In this document: positions 46,856 through 58,608 of the stretch, piece by piece
Numbering within the stretch: position 1 is the stretch's first letter
Layout of the letters: each line of letters opens with the position of its first letter
NCBI GenBank assembly: GCA_019426215.1
Contig: CM033408.1
Coordinates: forward strand, 20,528,375 to 20,592,374
Reading direction: 5' to 3'
Length of the DNA stretch: 64,000 nucleotides
Source: Buddleja alternifolia
Lineage: Eukaryota > Streptophyta > Magnoliopsida > Lamiales > Scrophulariaceae
Notes under the pieces: model-generated
The model's database searches: none
Seen by the model: only the letters and a program-made list of their open reading frames with translations
Told to the model about the DNA's origin: nothing
Made by a program: the position numbers and the translations under genes

Positions 46856-47822
46856 TAGGGCTGTTCATTCGGTTAAACCGAACCGAACCGAACCGAAATT
46901 TCGGTTAACCGAAATTTCGGTTCGGAAAAATCCGAAACCGAAACCGAACCGAAATGGTTCGGTTTCGGTTCGGTTAAACCGAATCCAATTCGGTTTCGGT
47001 TCGGTTAATATAGTGGATAACCGAATTGGGCCATAATAATTCAGCAGGCCTTTTTTTGCTTTTGGGCTGGGATAATTCAAACAGATTTGGGACAAAAAAA
47101 TTCAGCATTATTTTTTTTAACATTTGGGCCAATTAGAATTGTCCAACAACATGACAAATTGACAATAACATTCAAATTGGGCCAACAAATTTCAACAAAC
47201 GTTTGGCGGGGGCGTCGGTGCTGTGACGGCGTCGGGAGTCGGCGACGGTGCTGTGATGGCGTCGGTGGCTGGCGGGGGCGCGGGGGAAGAGAGGAAGGTT
47301 GGTGTGTGTGCGTGAGACAGTGAGAGAGTGAGGAAAGAGAGGGGCAGAGCAGCAGAGGTAGAAAATACGGGGGCGTCGGCGACGGTGCTGTGATGGCGTC
47401 GGTGGCTGGCGGGGGCGCGGGGAAAGAGAGGAAGGTTGGTGTGTGTGCGTGAGACAGTGAGAGAGTGAGGAACGAGAGGGGCAGAGCAGCAGAGGTAGAA
47501 AATAGAAATGCAGAATGAAAGCTGAAACCTGGGTTAAAGAAGTAAGGGTTAGTTTTAGCATTTTTACATAAATCACCCCAAAATTATTCGAAATTTCACA
47601 TTAGCCCCACTATAAATAAATATTATATATTAATTGTATAATAATTCGGTTTTCGGTTCGGTTCGGTTAACCGAAACCCAAAACCGAAACCGAAACCGAA
47701 ACTGAAATTTCAAAAATTAAAAACCGAAACCGAACCGAATTTGCTCGGTTCGGTTTCGGTTCCAACCGAATTTTTCGGTTCCGGTTTGATTCGGTCGGTT
47801 AACCAAACCGTGCACACCCCTA
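46856..47822. mobile_element. hAT-like non-autonomous transposon with GGTTCGG subterminal repeats
   Basis: Ends TAGGGCTGTTCATTCGG and CCGTGCACACCCCTA (imperfect inverted termini), with perfect 8-bp TSD CAAAATAG at 46848-46855 and 47823-47830. Both subterminal regions (46868-47010 and 47646-47810) are dense in GGTTCGGTT/AACCGAACC. The 8-bp TSD is the hAT signature. The interior has a GC-rich tandem repeat and no transposase. Confidence 0.88.
47241..47505. repeat. 137-bp tandem repeat inside the hAT-like element
   Basis: GGCGACGGTGCTGTGATGGC recurs at 47241 and 47378; each copy is GC-rich then AGAGAGG/GTGTGTGCG/GCAGAGCAGCAG. GC content contrasts sharply with the surroundings. Confidence 0.85.
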
Positions 47823-47840
47823 CAAAATAGGGCCAGTATC

Positions 47841-48370
47841 TTTTCAAAAAATACAATTAGTTCTGTAAGTTAACAGAATTCAACACATTCAATCCTTTAT
47901 TTTTGAATAAATACATTTAGTCCTAAAACTATAGGAAATGTTCAATCTTAGTTCTAAATCTACGCGCCCCTCATTTAGTCCGAAAGTAGAGTTTGTTTGA
48001 TTTGGGAATTTTGGGCTAAATGAATGGAAATCTTGATTTTAGGGTCAAAATGTTAGAAGAGAAGAAAATTCGAAGGTATAGACGAAAAACTTAGGGTTCA
48101 ATGGTTGAAGAATCGATTTAGAAAAGATAAAATTAGGGTTTGTGTAATTTGGGGATAGTGAAGTCTATTTTTTTAAAAGTTTGGATTTTTGGGGGGTAAC
48201 ACGTGCACATTACATGATGTCGGTCCGACAAGGGGTAAAATGGCTAGCACGATGATTTAGGACGAAAATTAAGATTTTCCTATAGTTACAAGACTAAATG
48301 TGTCTATTCAAACATGTAGAGTAAATGTGCTAAAATTTATTAAGTTACTGGACTAAATGTGCTTTTGAAA
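47841..48370. mobile_element. Inverted-repeat (MITE-like) element
   Basis: Left TTTTCAAAAAATACAATTAG... through AAACTATAGGAAA and right arm TTTCCTATAGTTAC...CTAAATGTGCTTTTGAAAA are inverted relatives over about 110 bp. No TSD identified; the ends are approximate. No coding sequence. Confidence 0.5.
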
Positions 48371-48385
48371 ATAATATTGTGTGTA

Positions 48386-49954
48386 TATTGTCAAGACTCC
48401 GAAGTTATAGGATTACAAGTGAAAGTTTGCCTTTTCGCTTTCGAATTTACTAGCAGAAAGTACGTAAATTGTATGCGTGAAAACATGTGATATAAGAGAA
48501 AATATAAAACTAATTGATCTTAGAAAACGTCAATATTAAGGAACCTCGTTTCTGATTCATGAATTAAATGTTAAAATAAAATTCGAACAGACAAATGATT
48601 TTCTAAATAACAAACCCAATGCAAAGGACGTAATGAACAAAAAAATAAGACCTTGATTGGATATTCACCTCTTCCCTGAAAATTAGTTTTTAGAGAACAT
48701 TTGGATGGTCCATCAAAACTTTTTCTTCAAAAAATAATCTCACGTTTGTATTTATATTTTGTAAAATTTGGAAAAACTAGCCAAGTTATAAAAAAATATT
48801 GTGGAAAAGAGAAAAAGTTCGAAAGTTCACTCAATAATGAAAAGAGGTTCATCCAGCTATCTATTAATACAAAGAGTCAAATTAATCATATATTCTAATT
48901 TGAAATAATGCAACGCTTGAAATAAGATTTACTTTGACTATTTTTTAGTATCTAAATCGATGATTTTCTATAAGATATGTTTATTAAAAATGATATCTAA
49001 CCTCCGCATCCAAACAAATGTCTCACAAAAAAAAAATATCACATCAATCCTAATCATTAAATATTTTCTTCTAAAAGAATCATCTAAACACACTTTTAAC
49101 GCCACATATGTTATCCCTAAAAAGGTTTTTTCTCTACTTTTCACGAATTTTTTCCAGAGAAAAGTATGCTATCCAATTCAACCCTACGATACTATAAAAG
49201 AAATTTGAGAACTAAAATGCAGCTCAAAAACATAAAACAACCATGTTACTCTTCGAAAAATGTCATTTGCAATCCTCATGCTAAAACTACCTAAAGTGGA
49301 TTCAAGGTGGACCCAAAAACCATGTTGTCACAAAAATTGAAATTTGAGGGACGATAGCACAACATTTTAAATTTTAAGGACAAAAGCGTTATAGACGTCA
49401 AACTAGAAAGAATATTAGTAACATTAACCCATAAATTATTTTAGGGCTAAATACAAAAATCTCCTCCCCCCGTGTACTCGTTGTTGCGTATACACACTTG
49501 AATTAAATAACGTACCAATTTTATCCCCTCCACGGTGGATCATGGTTGTTTTTATGTTTAAGAATACAATGGCTTTTAATTACCGGTACAAGGCACTGTA
49601 AAACTGTATATTAACAGAGCATTACTTGTGAATCCTTATTCTACATGATTAATATTACAATTACTGATTCATGAGGCTTGAAGTAAATAAGATCTTCATC
49701 AACCACCGACTCATATATGATTTAGCAAATAAAAGAAACCATTCCAGACCTTTTCCTCATGTCGCTACCAGACCGGTTGAAGAAAGAAGAAAAGATCGAT
49801 GAACGATTAAGCGTTACTTTGCCTTAGAGACCAATGATGTCCTTAATTTTATTTTCAACATTTAAGTATGTATTTTTAATACGAAAGTGAAATCTAAAAA
49901 GGCCATTCTCTAGTGTTAGTTTATTATGGTTAGGGTTCCTGCACACAAATAGAA
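48386..49954. other. Intergenic DNA, no gene seen
   Basis: AT-rich with no supported ORF. A weak pair of inverted ends (CCTTGATTGGATA near 48652 and TATCCAATTCAACC near 49170) could mark an old small DNA transposon. The open stretches at 48701 and 48960 show no recognisable protein. Confidence 0.5.
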
Positions 49955-49985
49955 GAAATCGAAAATTGTGAAAGAAGAATCCAAT

Positions 49986-50590
49986 GCCCCGATTGGATGG
50001 GATGCTATTTTTCATTTTTCATTTTTCTTAGAAAAGGTAAAAAAAAAATATTTTTAGGAAATAGAGATATGATGGTGAAAGTGTAATTTGACGAGGTTTT
50101 TTGATAGAAAAAATTACAATGTTTAGATATGATGTAATATGTGCTTTTTTTTAAGAAAAGTTGTTTTTTTGTGAAAAATGTTATGGATGAGTTTTTATTT
50201 TTAAGAAAATCTTGACATATCTAAGTGAAACTCATTGATTAAATCATCAAAAAATATGCAAAGTGGATCTTATTTTGCAGTTCACGTCATTTCGAATCAA
50301 GATATGTAATTATTTAATTGCATATGTTAAGATATTGAAGTATAAAAGTTTTTTAATTATTAGGTGAACTGTTAAGTTATGAATAGTAAAAAATCTAATA
50401 ATCTTGAGAAAAAATTGAGAGAAATGCAATGAAATCTATTTTTCATGAAAATTTAAGATTTTTGTCAAGGAATATTTACTACAACATTTTCTTGGAACAT
50501 TTTTAAGAGATGCCAAACAAAGGAATTTTTGATAAAAAAAATCTATGAAAGTTTGGAACCTAAGAATTGGGGTTCCATCCAACTGGGGCC
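49986..50590. mobile_element. Possible PIF/Harbinger-like MITE
   Basis: Left end GCCCCGATTGGATGG and right end CCATCCAACTGGGGC are inverted repeats. Next to the right end is TAA, a Harbinger-type TSD, but the left flank does not match exactly. No coding capacity. Confidence 0.4.
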
Positions 50591-50642
50591 TAATATTGCA
50601 TATGAGTTGTGAGAAACTGAAAATTGTGAAAGAAGAATCTAA

Positions 50643-51985
50643 AATTGGGTACGAGTATTTTTTTTTTTTTTTAATAATTATTGGGTATGAGTAGTTGATC
50701 AAACTTGGACTAATGTTCTTCATATAAACGCTAGCAAGAGTCCATTAGTTGCTTGCAAAAAAATTAGCCCAAAACAAGTACCATTAGGTGTCAGGTCTAC
50801 ATATATTGGAAGTATTAGTTTCAACAACTAATTATATTAATGAAAACTTTGAGCATCCAATGCTTATTAAGATAATAAATAGAACAATGGCCTTAAGTTT
50901 TGTAAAACATGGTATAATTTGATTTGTTTAGCAAAGTGAATACTACAAGTCATAGCTAGAAAATGCAAGTAGGACACCCTAGCTCGAAATATCACACAGC
51001 AAACCAAAATAAATGAAATATAACCTTGTTAAGTTATACATACTGCTATATATATTCATGTCGTGTTCTCATTAGCAACGTCAAAGATTAGGACGTATTT
51101 ATCCATTAATTAGTTTAATTGATCGGTGATGATGGATATTATCATGTGTCTTACCACGTAGGGTGAAGAATCCGATCCAACTCACGACAAACTAAGTTGG
51201 GGGTTGATGAATTTATAGACTGCACTTATTTTAAGTGAGCTGCCTACGTACTCGATGAATTTGGAATCAAGTCAGTTCGTAGTTCTATGTTGAAATTACT
51301 CTCAGTCCTAGCCATTGGATTTTTTCTGAGAGAGTAGATAATGATCATTTACGAGTTCCTCTAAGATATTTATATGGAGGCGGTAGTGGGCTATATGTCG
51401 TGGGCTCGTAATTAGCAGTAGCCCACTAGACTTATTAGTATACACATTACTTAGCCCTTAGATTATTAAAATAACTTAATTAACTTTTGGTCTTAATAAC
51501 GTAATAGGTCATAATTCCCAATGGACCGTCAACCCTTTGGGCTTGACTACTATATTAACTGCGGGCTTAATTCACGGGTCGCGTCCCGGCCCGAGTCGCG
51601 GGTCTTTTAATTGTCATAATATTCCTAGATATTTTTGGTGCACATCAATCGATTACTGACGGCTATTAACTTTGTGTTTCTTATAGCGAGCGATTAATTA
51701 CATCATCATACTATGATATGAATAATAAGATATGAATAAGTAATTCGATAAACGATTAATTATTACCAAGATAAGAACTCAGATGATCAATAGAGCTAGT
51801 GAGATAAATATACACTCCAGTGTCGGGTGGGACTTGAACTGTAGACCTCAAATTTGTGGAGTTTCGGAGCGTCAGCTTTACTAATAGGACAAGGGACAAA
51901 AACGTAATTAGCATAACATAGAATATCACTTGTTGCGGATGAGAATATCACATTTTCTTCCAACTTGATATATCATTCTTTCTTC
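50643..51985. other. Intergenic DNA, no gene seen
   Basis: No supported ORF. A GC-rich patch (about 51560-51605, CGGGTCGCGTCCCGG) and a motif near 51830-51850 resembling an inverted tRNA T-arm (GGGACTTGAACTG) are probably repeat fragments. Confidence 0.45.
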
Positions 51986-52428
51986 GGGCAAATCTCATTT
52001 TTGTCCGTGACAAGTACACATATAATTCCTCACTTTATGAAAATTTTATATTGAGTCTCATAAGTTCAAAAAAATTTTACTTTTGATCTCAACTAGATAT
52101 TCAGTTCAAAACTTAACGGTCAACTTTTTTAGTCAACGTTTTGACCAACTTTTTAGGGAGATTTTGTGTTTGAATGACACGTGATATTAAATAAAAATAT
52201 TGTGATATTGAATATAATTATGTGTGAGTGTATTTACGCTTGAATTTTTTGCCAAAAAAAGGGTTAAAATATTGATTAACGGAGTTGACCGTCAAGTTTT
52301 GGACGGAATATTCAGTTGGGACCAAAAGTGACTTTTTAAAGCATATGGGCTCAATGTGAGACTTTCATAAAACAGGGGACTAAATGTGTACTCGTGCCCA
52401 CTATCGGGACAAAAAATGAGATTAGCCC
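51986..52428. mobile_element. Mutator-like MITE upstream of the desiccation-related gene
   Basis: Ends GGGCAAATCTCATTTTTGTCC and its inverse (GGACAAAAAATGAGATTAGCCC); arms stay similar for about 150 bp (including AACTTAACGGTCAAC and its inverted partner). Perfect 10-bp TSD TTCTTTCTTC at 51976-51985 and 52429-52438. 443 bp, no coding sequence. Confidence 0.9.
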
Positions 52429-52481
52429 TTCTTTCTTCACATTTCTGGCTTTCTTCCAACTTAACAATGACTCTGACTTAC

Positions 52482-52490
52482 TTATAAATA
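52482..52490 (+). promoter_or_regulatory. TATA box of the desiccation-related gene
   Basis: TTATAAATA, 66 bp before the ATG and about 55 bp after the MITE. Position suits a transcription start near 52515. Confidence 0.6.
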
Positions 52491-52555
52491 CCCTTATATC
52501 GATCCTCATTTGTGTGCATCAATTCAAATCGCTCTTCCCAACATAAAAACAAAAA

Positions 52556-53916
52556 ATGGTGCTTCTTTTACCGTCCACCTCCATTGTTATATTTACGTTT
52601 GTTACGTTGGTTTCAAGCGTGTGTAATTTGGTGACGTCTGACCCGCTATGCCCCCCAGAATATCTTGAGCACGAAATTCCAATAACCAAAGAAGATATAG
52701 ACATGATGCAGTTTGCAGAGAATCTAGAGCACTTGGAATGCGATTTATTTCTATGGAGCGCCCTTGGCTTTGGACTCGACCACGTTGCACCTCAGTTGGT
52801 CATGGGCGGCCCTCCACCCATTGGTGCTCAGAAAGCAAATCTCGATTTCCATACGAGAAAACTTATCGAAGAATTCGCCTATCAAGAAGTTGGCCACCTA
52901 AGGTTTACGGTTTGCCATACATAGAAAACATTTTGTGTTTTCTAATGTGTGCGATGATATGAACTTAACAATATCTTGTGATACTAATGCAGGGCCCTTA
53001 AAACAACAGTAGGTGGATTTCCTAGGCCTCTGATGGATCTAAGTGCCAAAAACTTTGCAATGATAATGAATGAAGCATTCGGTTACGAACTAGTTCCTCC
53101 TTTCGACCCTTACCGCGACAGCGTCAGCTACATGATGGGTGCTTATGTTGTCCCATACGTTGGATTAGTCGCCTACGTTGGCACCAATCCCAACCTCAAG
53201 GGCTATGTTACGAAGAGGGTGAGACCACCAAAACTTCTAACATTTCAATCCTCATAAGTCATAAAAACATTACTTAAGAGCATGTCTCTCTGTTTTAATG
53301 CTAAGCATGATTCTTAGAAGGTTCTAGAAGTCCATGTCCTGAGACAATCACAACCATTAGCGTCTAGTGAGCTTCTTAGAGATCCACCATATATGAATGA
53401 CTGTAATTGCTACGAGACCCCTAGTCACTAGACCTACTAAGAATAATTCAAACTTAACATAAATAGTAATGCAGCTAGAAACTATTAATAAGAATAATTC
53501 AAGCATTTTGACATTGTTTAGTACAGCTTTTGGCAGGACTATTGGGGGTGGAAGCAGGGCAAGATGCAGTAATAAGACATTACCTTTACGACCGGGCTGG
53601 AGAGGTGGTGCATCCATACAATCACACAGTGGCAGAGTTCACAAATCGAATATCTGGGTTTAGAAACCGATTAGCAATGTGTGGAATAAAGGATGAAGGC
53701 ATTATCGTACCTCATTATCTCGGGGCGGAGCAACGGACTGAGAGCAACGTGTTATCTGCAGATATAAACTCACTTTCGTACAGCAGAACTCCTCCGGAGA
53801 TACTAAGGATCGTGTATGGAGGTGGTAACGAGAGTGTTCCTGGAGGGTTTTTTCCCCACGGAGCAAATGGGAGAATAGCTAGAAATTTTTTGTTGGATCA
53901 GCCATCACATAATTAA
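52556..53916 (+). CDS. Desiccation-related protein, PCC13-62 family (ferritin-like), three exons
   Basis: Exons 52556-52902, 52993-53218 and 53527-53916 join in frame to 320 aa, close to the 313 aa I recall for Craterostigma PCC13-62. Splice sites are AG|GTTTAC...GCAG|GG and AGG|GTGAGA...ACAG|CT. Residues 1 to about 28 form a hydrophobic signal peptide (VIFTFVTLVSSVC), so secretion or wall location is likely. The mature part has LEHLECDLFLWSALG and a helix with EEFAYQEVGHLR (Glu and E-x2-H pattern of ferritin-like helices), then GGFPRPLMDLS, DPYRDSVSYMM and the C-terminal SRTPPEILRIVYGG. Function in desiccation is known only by association with the family. No stop or frameshift: apparently intact and the only such host gene here. 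Confidence 0.9.
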
Positions 53917-53955
53917 GTATCATTACATACACAGTATCACTATCTTAATTAATTA

Positions 53956-55239
53956 TCCCTCCGTCCCAAAAAAAATATGTATAGTATTTCACTTTTGTCT
54001 GTCCCAAAAAGATTATCTATTACTTTAAAAAGTAAATATTTATTAGTTAAGTGTCTATTATGCCTTATTTTAGTATTAATTCCTTTTAAATATATAATCT
54101 CATTAATTTATTTTGGTAAAGAACCAAAATAGTCCTAAATTGCCAAAAAGTAGGTATGGAATTTGGTAATATATAACCTCCCAATTTACACTAAATTTAT
54201 ATATTGTGCTTTAATTTAGAATTAGTTAGTAGATGCCATTTAGGAAAGCTTGATTGTAATATATAAACAATAAATATTTTATTAATTTGCATAGGGGTAT
54301 GTAAACAACAAATTTTTATGTCTGCGAAATAACAAAAAAGAAATGTTGTACAAAAAAAATTTAATTGAATCAAACGATTTAATAAGTACAAATCACTAAT
54401 TTTATCTTCTAATTCTTCACTTCAATAACTTGATCTTCGAAATTTGAAATTTTGAAGGGGAAGCTTGTGCTTTAATCTCCTTCAAGTTTGATTTAATCTT
54501 CTAATAACTTTTATTTCGAGGACTTTCACGCCTTATTTCGAATCAAACGTTATGATTTGGTGAAGATTGATGGTAGATTCGACGCTTCGATCTCCTTTGG
54601 AATTGATTTGAATTTCTATAACGTTAATTCGTGGATTTAACGCCTTAATTACGCATCAAACGTTAAGACTTGATGAATTTCGCTACGAACGTCTTGAATT
54701 CCACCTTGAACGCCGTAGATTATTCAAACTTGATGAACTTGAGTTGAGAGAATTTTTCAGGATTTCTCAAAAACTTCTCTTGATCAAATGCACTTGTGAA
54801 TTGGTGAATGAATCCTTGGATTTGAACCCTTATTTATAGTTGTACGGGTGGAAGACTTTCCATAATCATCATGATTTGATTGACAATCACTACCATATTT
54901 AAGAACTTGATTTGATTTAACTATGATTAAATTGTCATAATTATGTGATTTGATGGCAATTTATCATATTTACCAAAAGAAGATGGCAATCATCATCTTG
55001 ATTTGCAAAACATGATTTAAATATAAATTATTCAATTATTTAATATAGGGTTAAATTTATTAAATCCTTAAATATAAACAAATAAATTAATTTGATATTA
55101 ATTTATATGTGTCACCATTTAATTGGCTACAAATTTTCATTGTCTACAGGTAATTTGGGGATAGATAACTAAATAATTGACTTTTCATAATTCTTACAAA
55201 AAGTCAAAAGGGACATCATTTTTGGAACGAAGTGAGCAA
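53956..55239. mobile_element. Possible Tc1/mariner-like non-autonomous element
   Basis: Left TCCCTCCGTCCCAAAAA and right TTTTTGGAACGAAGTGAGCAA are inverted, in the style of plant mariner ends, and each is flanked by TA (53954-53955 and 55240-55241). The rest is AT-rich without a transposase. Ends agree imperfectly, so the call is tentative. Starts 40 bp after the gene stop. Confidence 0.45.
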
Positions 55240-55418
55240 TAACAATAAAGGCATAATTCAGAGGCTTCCTCCCTATGCGCTTCCATATATATTTGATATT
55301 CAAGATGGAATAACATAACCATTGGTTTGAGCGGCATCATATCCTTTTCAAGTTAAAGTGTTCGAACTCAATTATTCTCACGGTTGCAAGTAAAAAGAAA
55401 AAAAAATGGAATAAAGAG

Positions 55419-56310
55419 TGAGAAAAATACAATTTTAGTCCCATTACTTTTATAAAAATAATTTTAGTCCCAAACTTTTTTAAATAAAAAAAATAATCCT
55501 ATAACTCAACTTAGCTTTACAAGTCCCAACGTTAATTTTGGATGGAAAAGCTAAGTTTGACCGTTAATTTGACAAACACCCCCCCCCCCCGACCAAACTG
55601 TAAATTAGAAATAAATAAATAAAAATAAACTAAGAAAGGAAAAAAAAAGAAAAAAGAAAAGAAAAGGAGAAGCTACAGTATCGTCTTCTTCCATTCGTCC
55701 GCCGCAAACATCGTGAACCACCTGCGCCGCTGTCCGCATCCCACAATCGCCGACATCACCTTCGTGAACACTTCGCGAACCACCACCGCCTGCACCCTCT
55801 TCACAAAAATTTCGTGAAATACCACTGCCTGAATCCCGTTTGTGAACCACCACTACCATCTTTTGCAACCCACCACTACCCCATCCCCTTCACGAACCAC
55901 CACCCTGCTGTCTACATCCCACCGCCACTACCAAGACTCCGATTTCCGATCGCCACACTAGTTTTGCAATCAGCCCGATATCTCCCATTTTCAGTCTTGA
56001 CCATTTAGAGGTGAAAGGGGTAAAAATATCATTTATTTTTTATTTTCCTTTTTTAATTCTTTTTGTATTTTTCCTTTTTTTTTTATATTCATTATGTTAG
56101 GGGTATGTACGTTATTTTACAACTTCCGTCCAATGTCAAGGGGGGGGGAGGTATCAAATCAACAGTCAAACTTAGCTTTTCCGTTCAAAATTAACATTGA
56201 GACTAGCTTTGTCAGGCTAAGTTGAGTTATGGGACTATTTTTGTCATTTTAAAAAAATTGGGACTGAAGTTTTTTTTCGAGAGTTGTGGGACTAAAATTG
56301 TAATTTCTCA
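55419..56310. mobile_element. Mutator-like MITE with GC-rich interior
   Basis: TIRs TGAGAAAAATACAATTTTAG and CTAAAATTGTAATTTCTCA; arms of about 150 bp include ACTCAACTTAGCTTTACAAG and its inverted partner. Flanks AATAAAGAG (55410-55418) and ACAAAAGAG (56311-56319) agree at 7 of 9 bases. The centre (55670-55960) is rich in CCGCC and CACCAC and may be captured sequence. Poly-C at 55579-55590 and poly-G near 56140. No transposase. Confidence 0.75.
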
Positions 56311-57765
56311 ACAAAAGAGTGGTTTTAGATTTCAAATTTTATTGATTCTTGCTTCCTTTTTTTTATCTAATTGTCTTGGTTGATGAACTCATAAAAAAAT
56401 ATGAACTTTTTATCAAAACATAAACAAATTAAAGATGAATTTCTGTGTTATTAGAGGTGATTCTGAAGGGAAGGCTGCTGAGCGCTGATAATTTTCATGG
56501 TCGGGGGTATGTACTGCTCTTATTTATAAGGATCTCTTTAACTTATAACTATCCCTATTTTAAACAGATTCTTGAAAATTCAGTAAAAACTCATAAATTT
56601 GTTAAAAAAATGTTTGAAAATTTCTGAAATAGTTAAAAAAAATCAAAAAATAATTATATATATTTTTTTTAAATCAAAAAAAAAAGATAGAAATTTGAGA
56701 AAAATATAAGAATAATAAAAAAAATAAGACAACACACCCATGAAAAATAAAAAGAATATGGCAAAGAGGAAAAATCTGAAAAGAATTCATAAAAATCTGA
56801 AAAACAATAAAACAAAAAAATTCAAAAGAAAATGAGAAGGGAATGCAGAAACCTATTCACCAACAAACCTACTCTCCTTCTCTATTGCAGTTGTTGTTTT
56901 TTCATTTTTGTGAATATTTAGATTGTAAATTGAAGGAAAAACATTTCTTTAGCCCCTTTTAATAATGTAAGTGTTGCGGGTTTTAAGGTAAAGATTACAA
57001 GACCTGAATTTAAATTGTTCCTCACAGGTTTAATTAAGAATTACGAGTATGCCCTTAAATACGCAGTTTGGTGACGTATTTGTAGTCCGGCCGGCAATTT
57101 TCAGATCTTGAATTTTGAAGTTGCAGGGTCTATTTCCAGATCTTGGATTAGAGGAAGTTGCAGGGCAGATTTTCGATTTGCAGGGACGATGTTGGAAGAG
57201 GTTGTACGGTGGCGGTGGGAGCAGGTACGACGACGGAGGAGGGGGGAGAGGAGGTGGTTGAATTCAACTTAGAATAAAATTAACCAACAAAAAGAGAGAG
57301 AGAGAGAGAGAGATAGACCTGGAAGAGGGAGGAGAAATGAATTGGTGATGAAGAACATGAAGGGCATGTTGCTGCGGTTGCTGTGTCAAGAAGATGAAGA
57401 AAGGGAAATGGGGAAAAGAAAAAAGAAAAGGGAAAAGAGAAAAGAAAAAATGGAAAAATGGAAAAAAGGAAAATAATAATGAAAAATGGTATTTTAGTCA
57501 ATTTATCATCCATTTTAACCTGTAAAAACCCTAAAACACATCCCACTTCGCACAAACTGCGCGTGAATACTACCTTCCGTTAGTTTCTAACAGACGAGGG
57601 TTTTCATGCATGGTTTTAAAAAACACAGAGGTATATAAGGCTATATTTTTAACAGGTGAATTTCGTGTAAATTTCGTATTTCACAAGGGTATGTTATGCA
57701 ATTTGCCCTTTAAAGAAATACCCTAGGATTTATGTCAGTTACCCCCATCTACTAATAAAAATTTA
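56311..57765. other. Intergenic DNA with GA microsatellite
   Basis: No supported gene. (GA)n at 57293-57313; a GC-rich patch at 57170-57260 (GGTGGCGGTGGGAG). The 3' part (57530-57720) is similar in style to a decayed inverted-repeat transposon arm, but I could not find a convincing partner. Confidence 0.5.
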
Positions 57766-58381
57766 GGAAAATTACTAAAAAAATCCCTTAAAATAAGATC
57801 GTATATCCCAAAAACCGATGAAAATTTTTCTTAATCTAAAAACCTCATTCTATCAACTTTTCATCAAAAAGGCCCAAAATTTAAGGTTAATAAAATTATG
57901 GACTTTATTGCCCTTAGCCTTCTAAATGAAGAATTAATAAATTTTTCTTTTATAGAGAAATATATTTATTTAGAAATTTTGTATTAATATTAATTGTGAT
58001 TTTAAGTTTAAATTTTTAGATTTTTATAATCTTTTTAAAAATTGAAAGGGGGTATTTTTAGATAATTACCATATTAAATTAAAGAATAAATTATATAAAA
58101 ATATTTAAAATAGTTAATATTAATAATAATAATAATAATATTCATCTTTATACAATTTATCAATCAAAAGATTCCAAAACGAAAAGGTTTCGAAAGAAAA
58201 AATCGATTGACCAATTCTTAACTTAAGTCAATAAGGGTAATTTAGTTCGAAAAAGTTTTAATCTTAACTTTTGGGTTTTTTCAAGTGAAAAGTTAGTGGA
58301 ATAGGTTTTTAAGATTGAAAAATATGTTTATGGGTTTTTTGGATATAAAATTTTCTTTTATGGGGGTTTTAGTAATTTTCC
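57766..58381. mobile_element. Mutator-like MITE
   Basis: Left GGAAAATTACTAAAAAAATCC and right AGTAATTTTCC are inverted, with arms of about 130 bp (AACTTTTCATC...AAAGGCCC against GGGTTTTTTCAAGTGAAAAGTT). Flanks ATAAAAATTTA (57755-57765) and ATAAAAATTTC (58382-58392) agree at 10 of 11 bases. 616 bp, no coding sequence. Confidence 0.8.
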
Positions 58382-58520
58382 ATAAAAATTTCAAAAAAAA
58401 AAATGCAAGACTGATCCTGAAACTCTCAGGGGGTAGCAATTTTAGTCCTTTAACTTCTAAATTAACAAGTTTGGTCATTTTATCCAAGTTGGTCCGCAAA
58501 AATGTATCCACGCTCAAAAA

Positions 58521-58533
58521 TTGTATCAGAGCC
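58521..58533 (+). other. Pararetrovirus primer-binding-like site
   Basis: TTGTATCAGAGCC differs by one base from the tRNA-Met-complementary TGGTATCAGAGC of caulimovirids and lies 75 bp before the first ORF. Confidence 0.65.
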
Positions 58534-58608
58534 TAGGTTTTATTAATGAAATATTTAAATTGGTTACATGAAGTTATCTTATCCCTAACGGGGGAGAATT
58601 AAACAAGT

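Noticed and set aside
47087..47576. Open frames in the hAT-like element core
   Set aside because: Opposite-strand frames over GC-rich tandem repeats; no conserved domain visible.
48650..49185. Possible small transposon with TTGATTGGATA-like ends
   Set aside because: Inverted ends are short and imperfect, with no target-site duplication.
51820..51900. Possible tRNA or tRNA-derived SINE (GGGACTTGAACTG, inverted B-box-like)
   Set aside because: No A box, no cloverleaf and no target-site duplication could be seen.
53357..53617. Minus-strand frame over intron 2/exon 3 of the desiccation-related gene
   Set aside because: Antisense of the real exon; no independent support.
56988..57720. Possible inverted-repeat transposon around the GA microsatellite
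   Set aside because: Right side looks like a transposon arm, but I found no convincing left partner.
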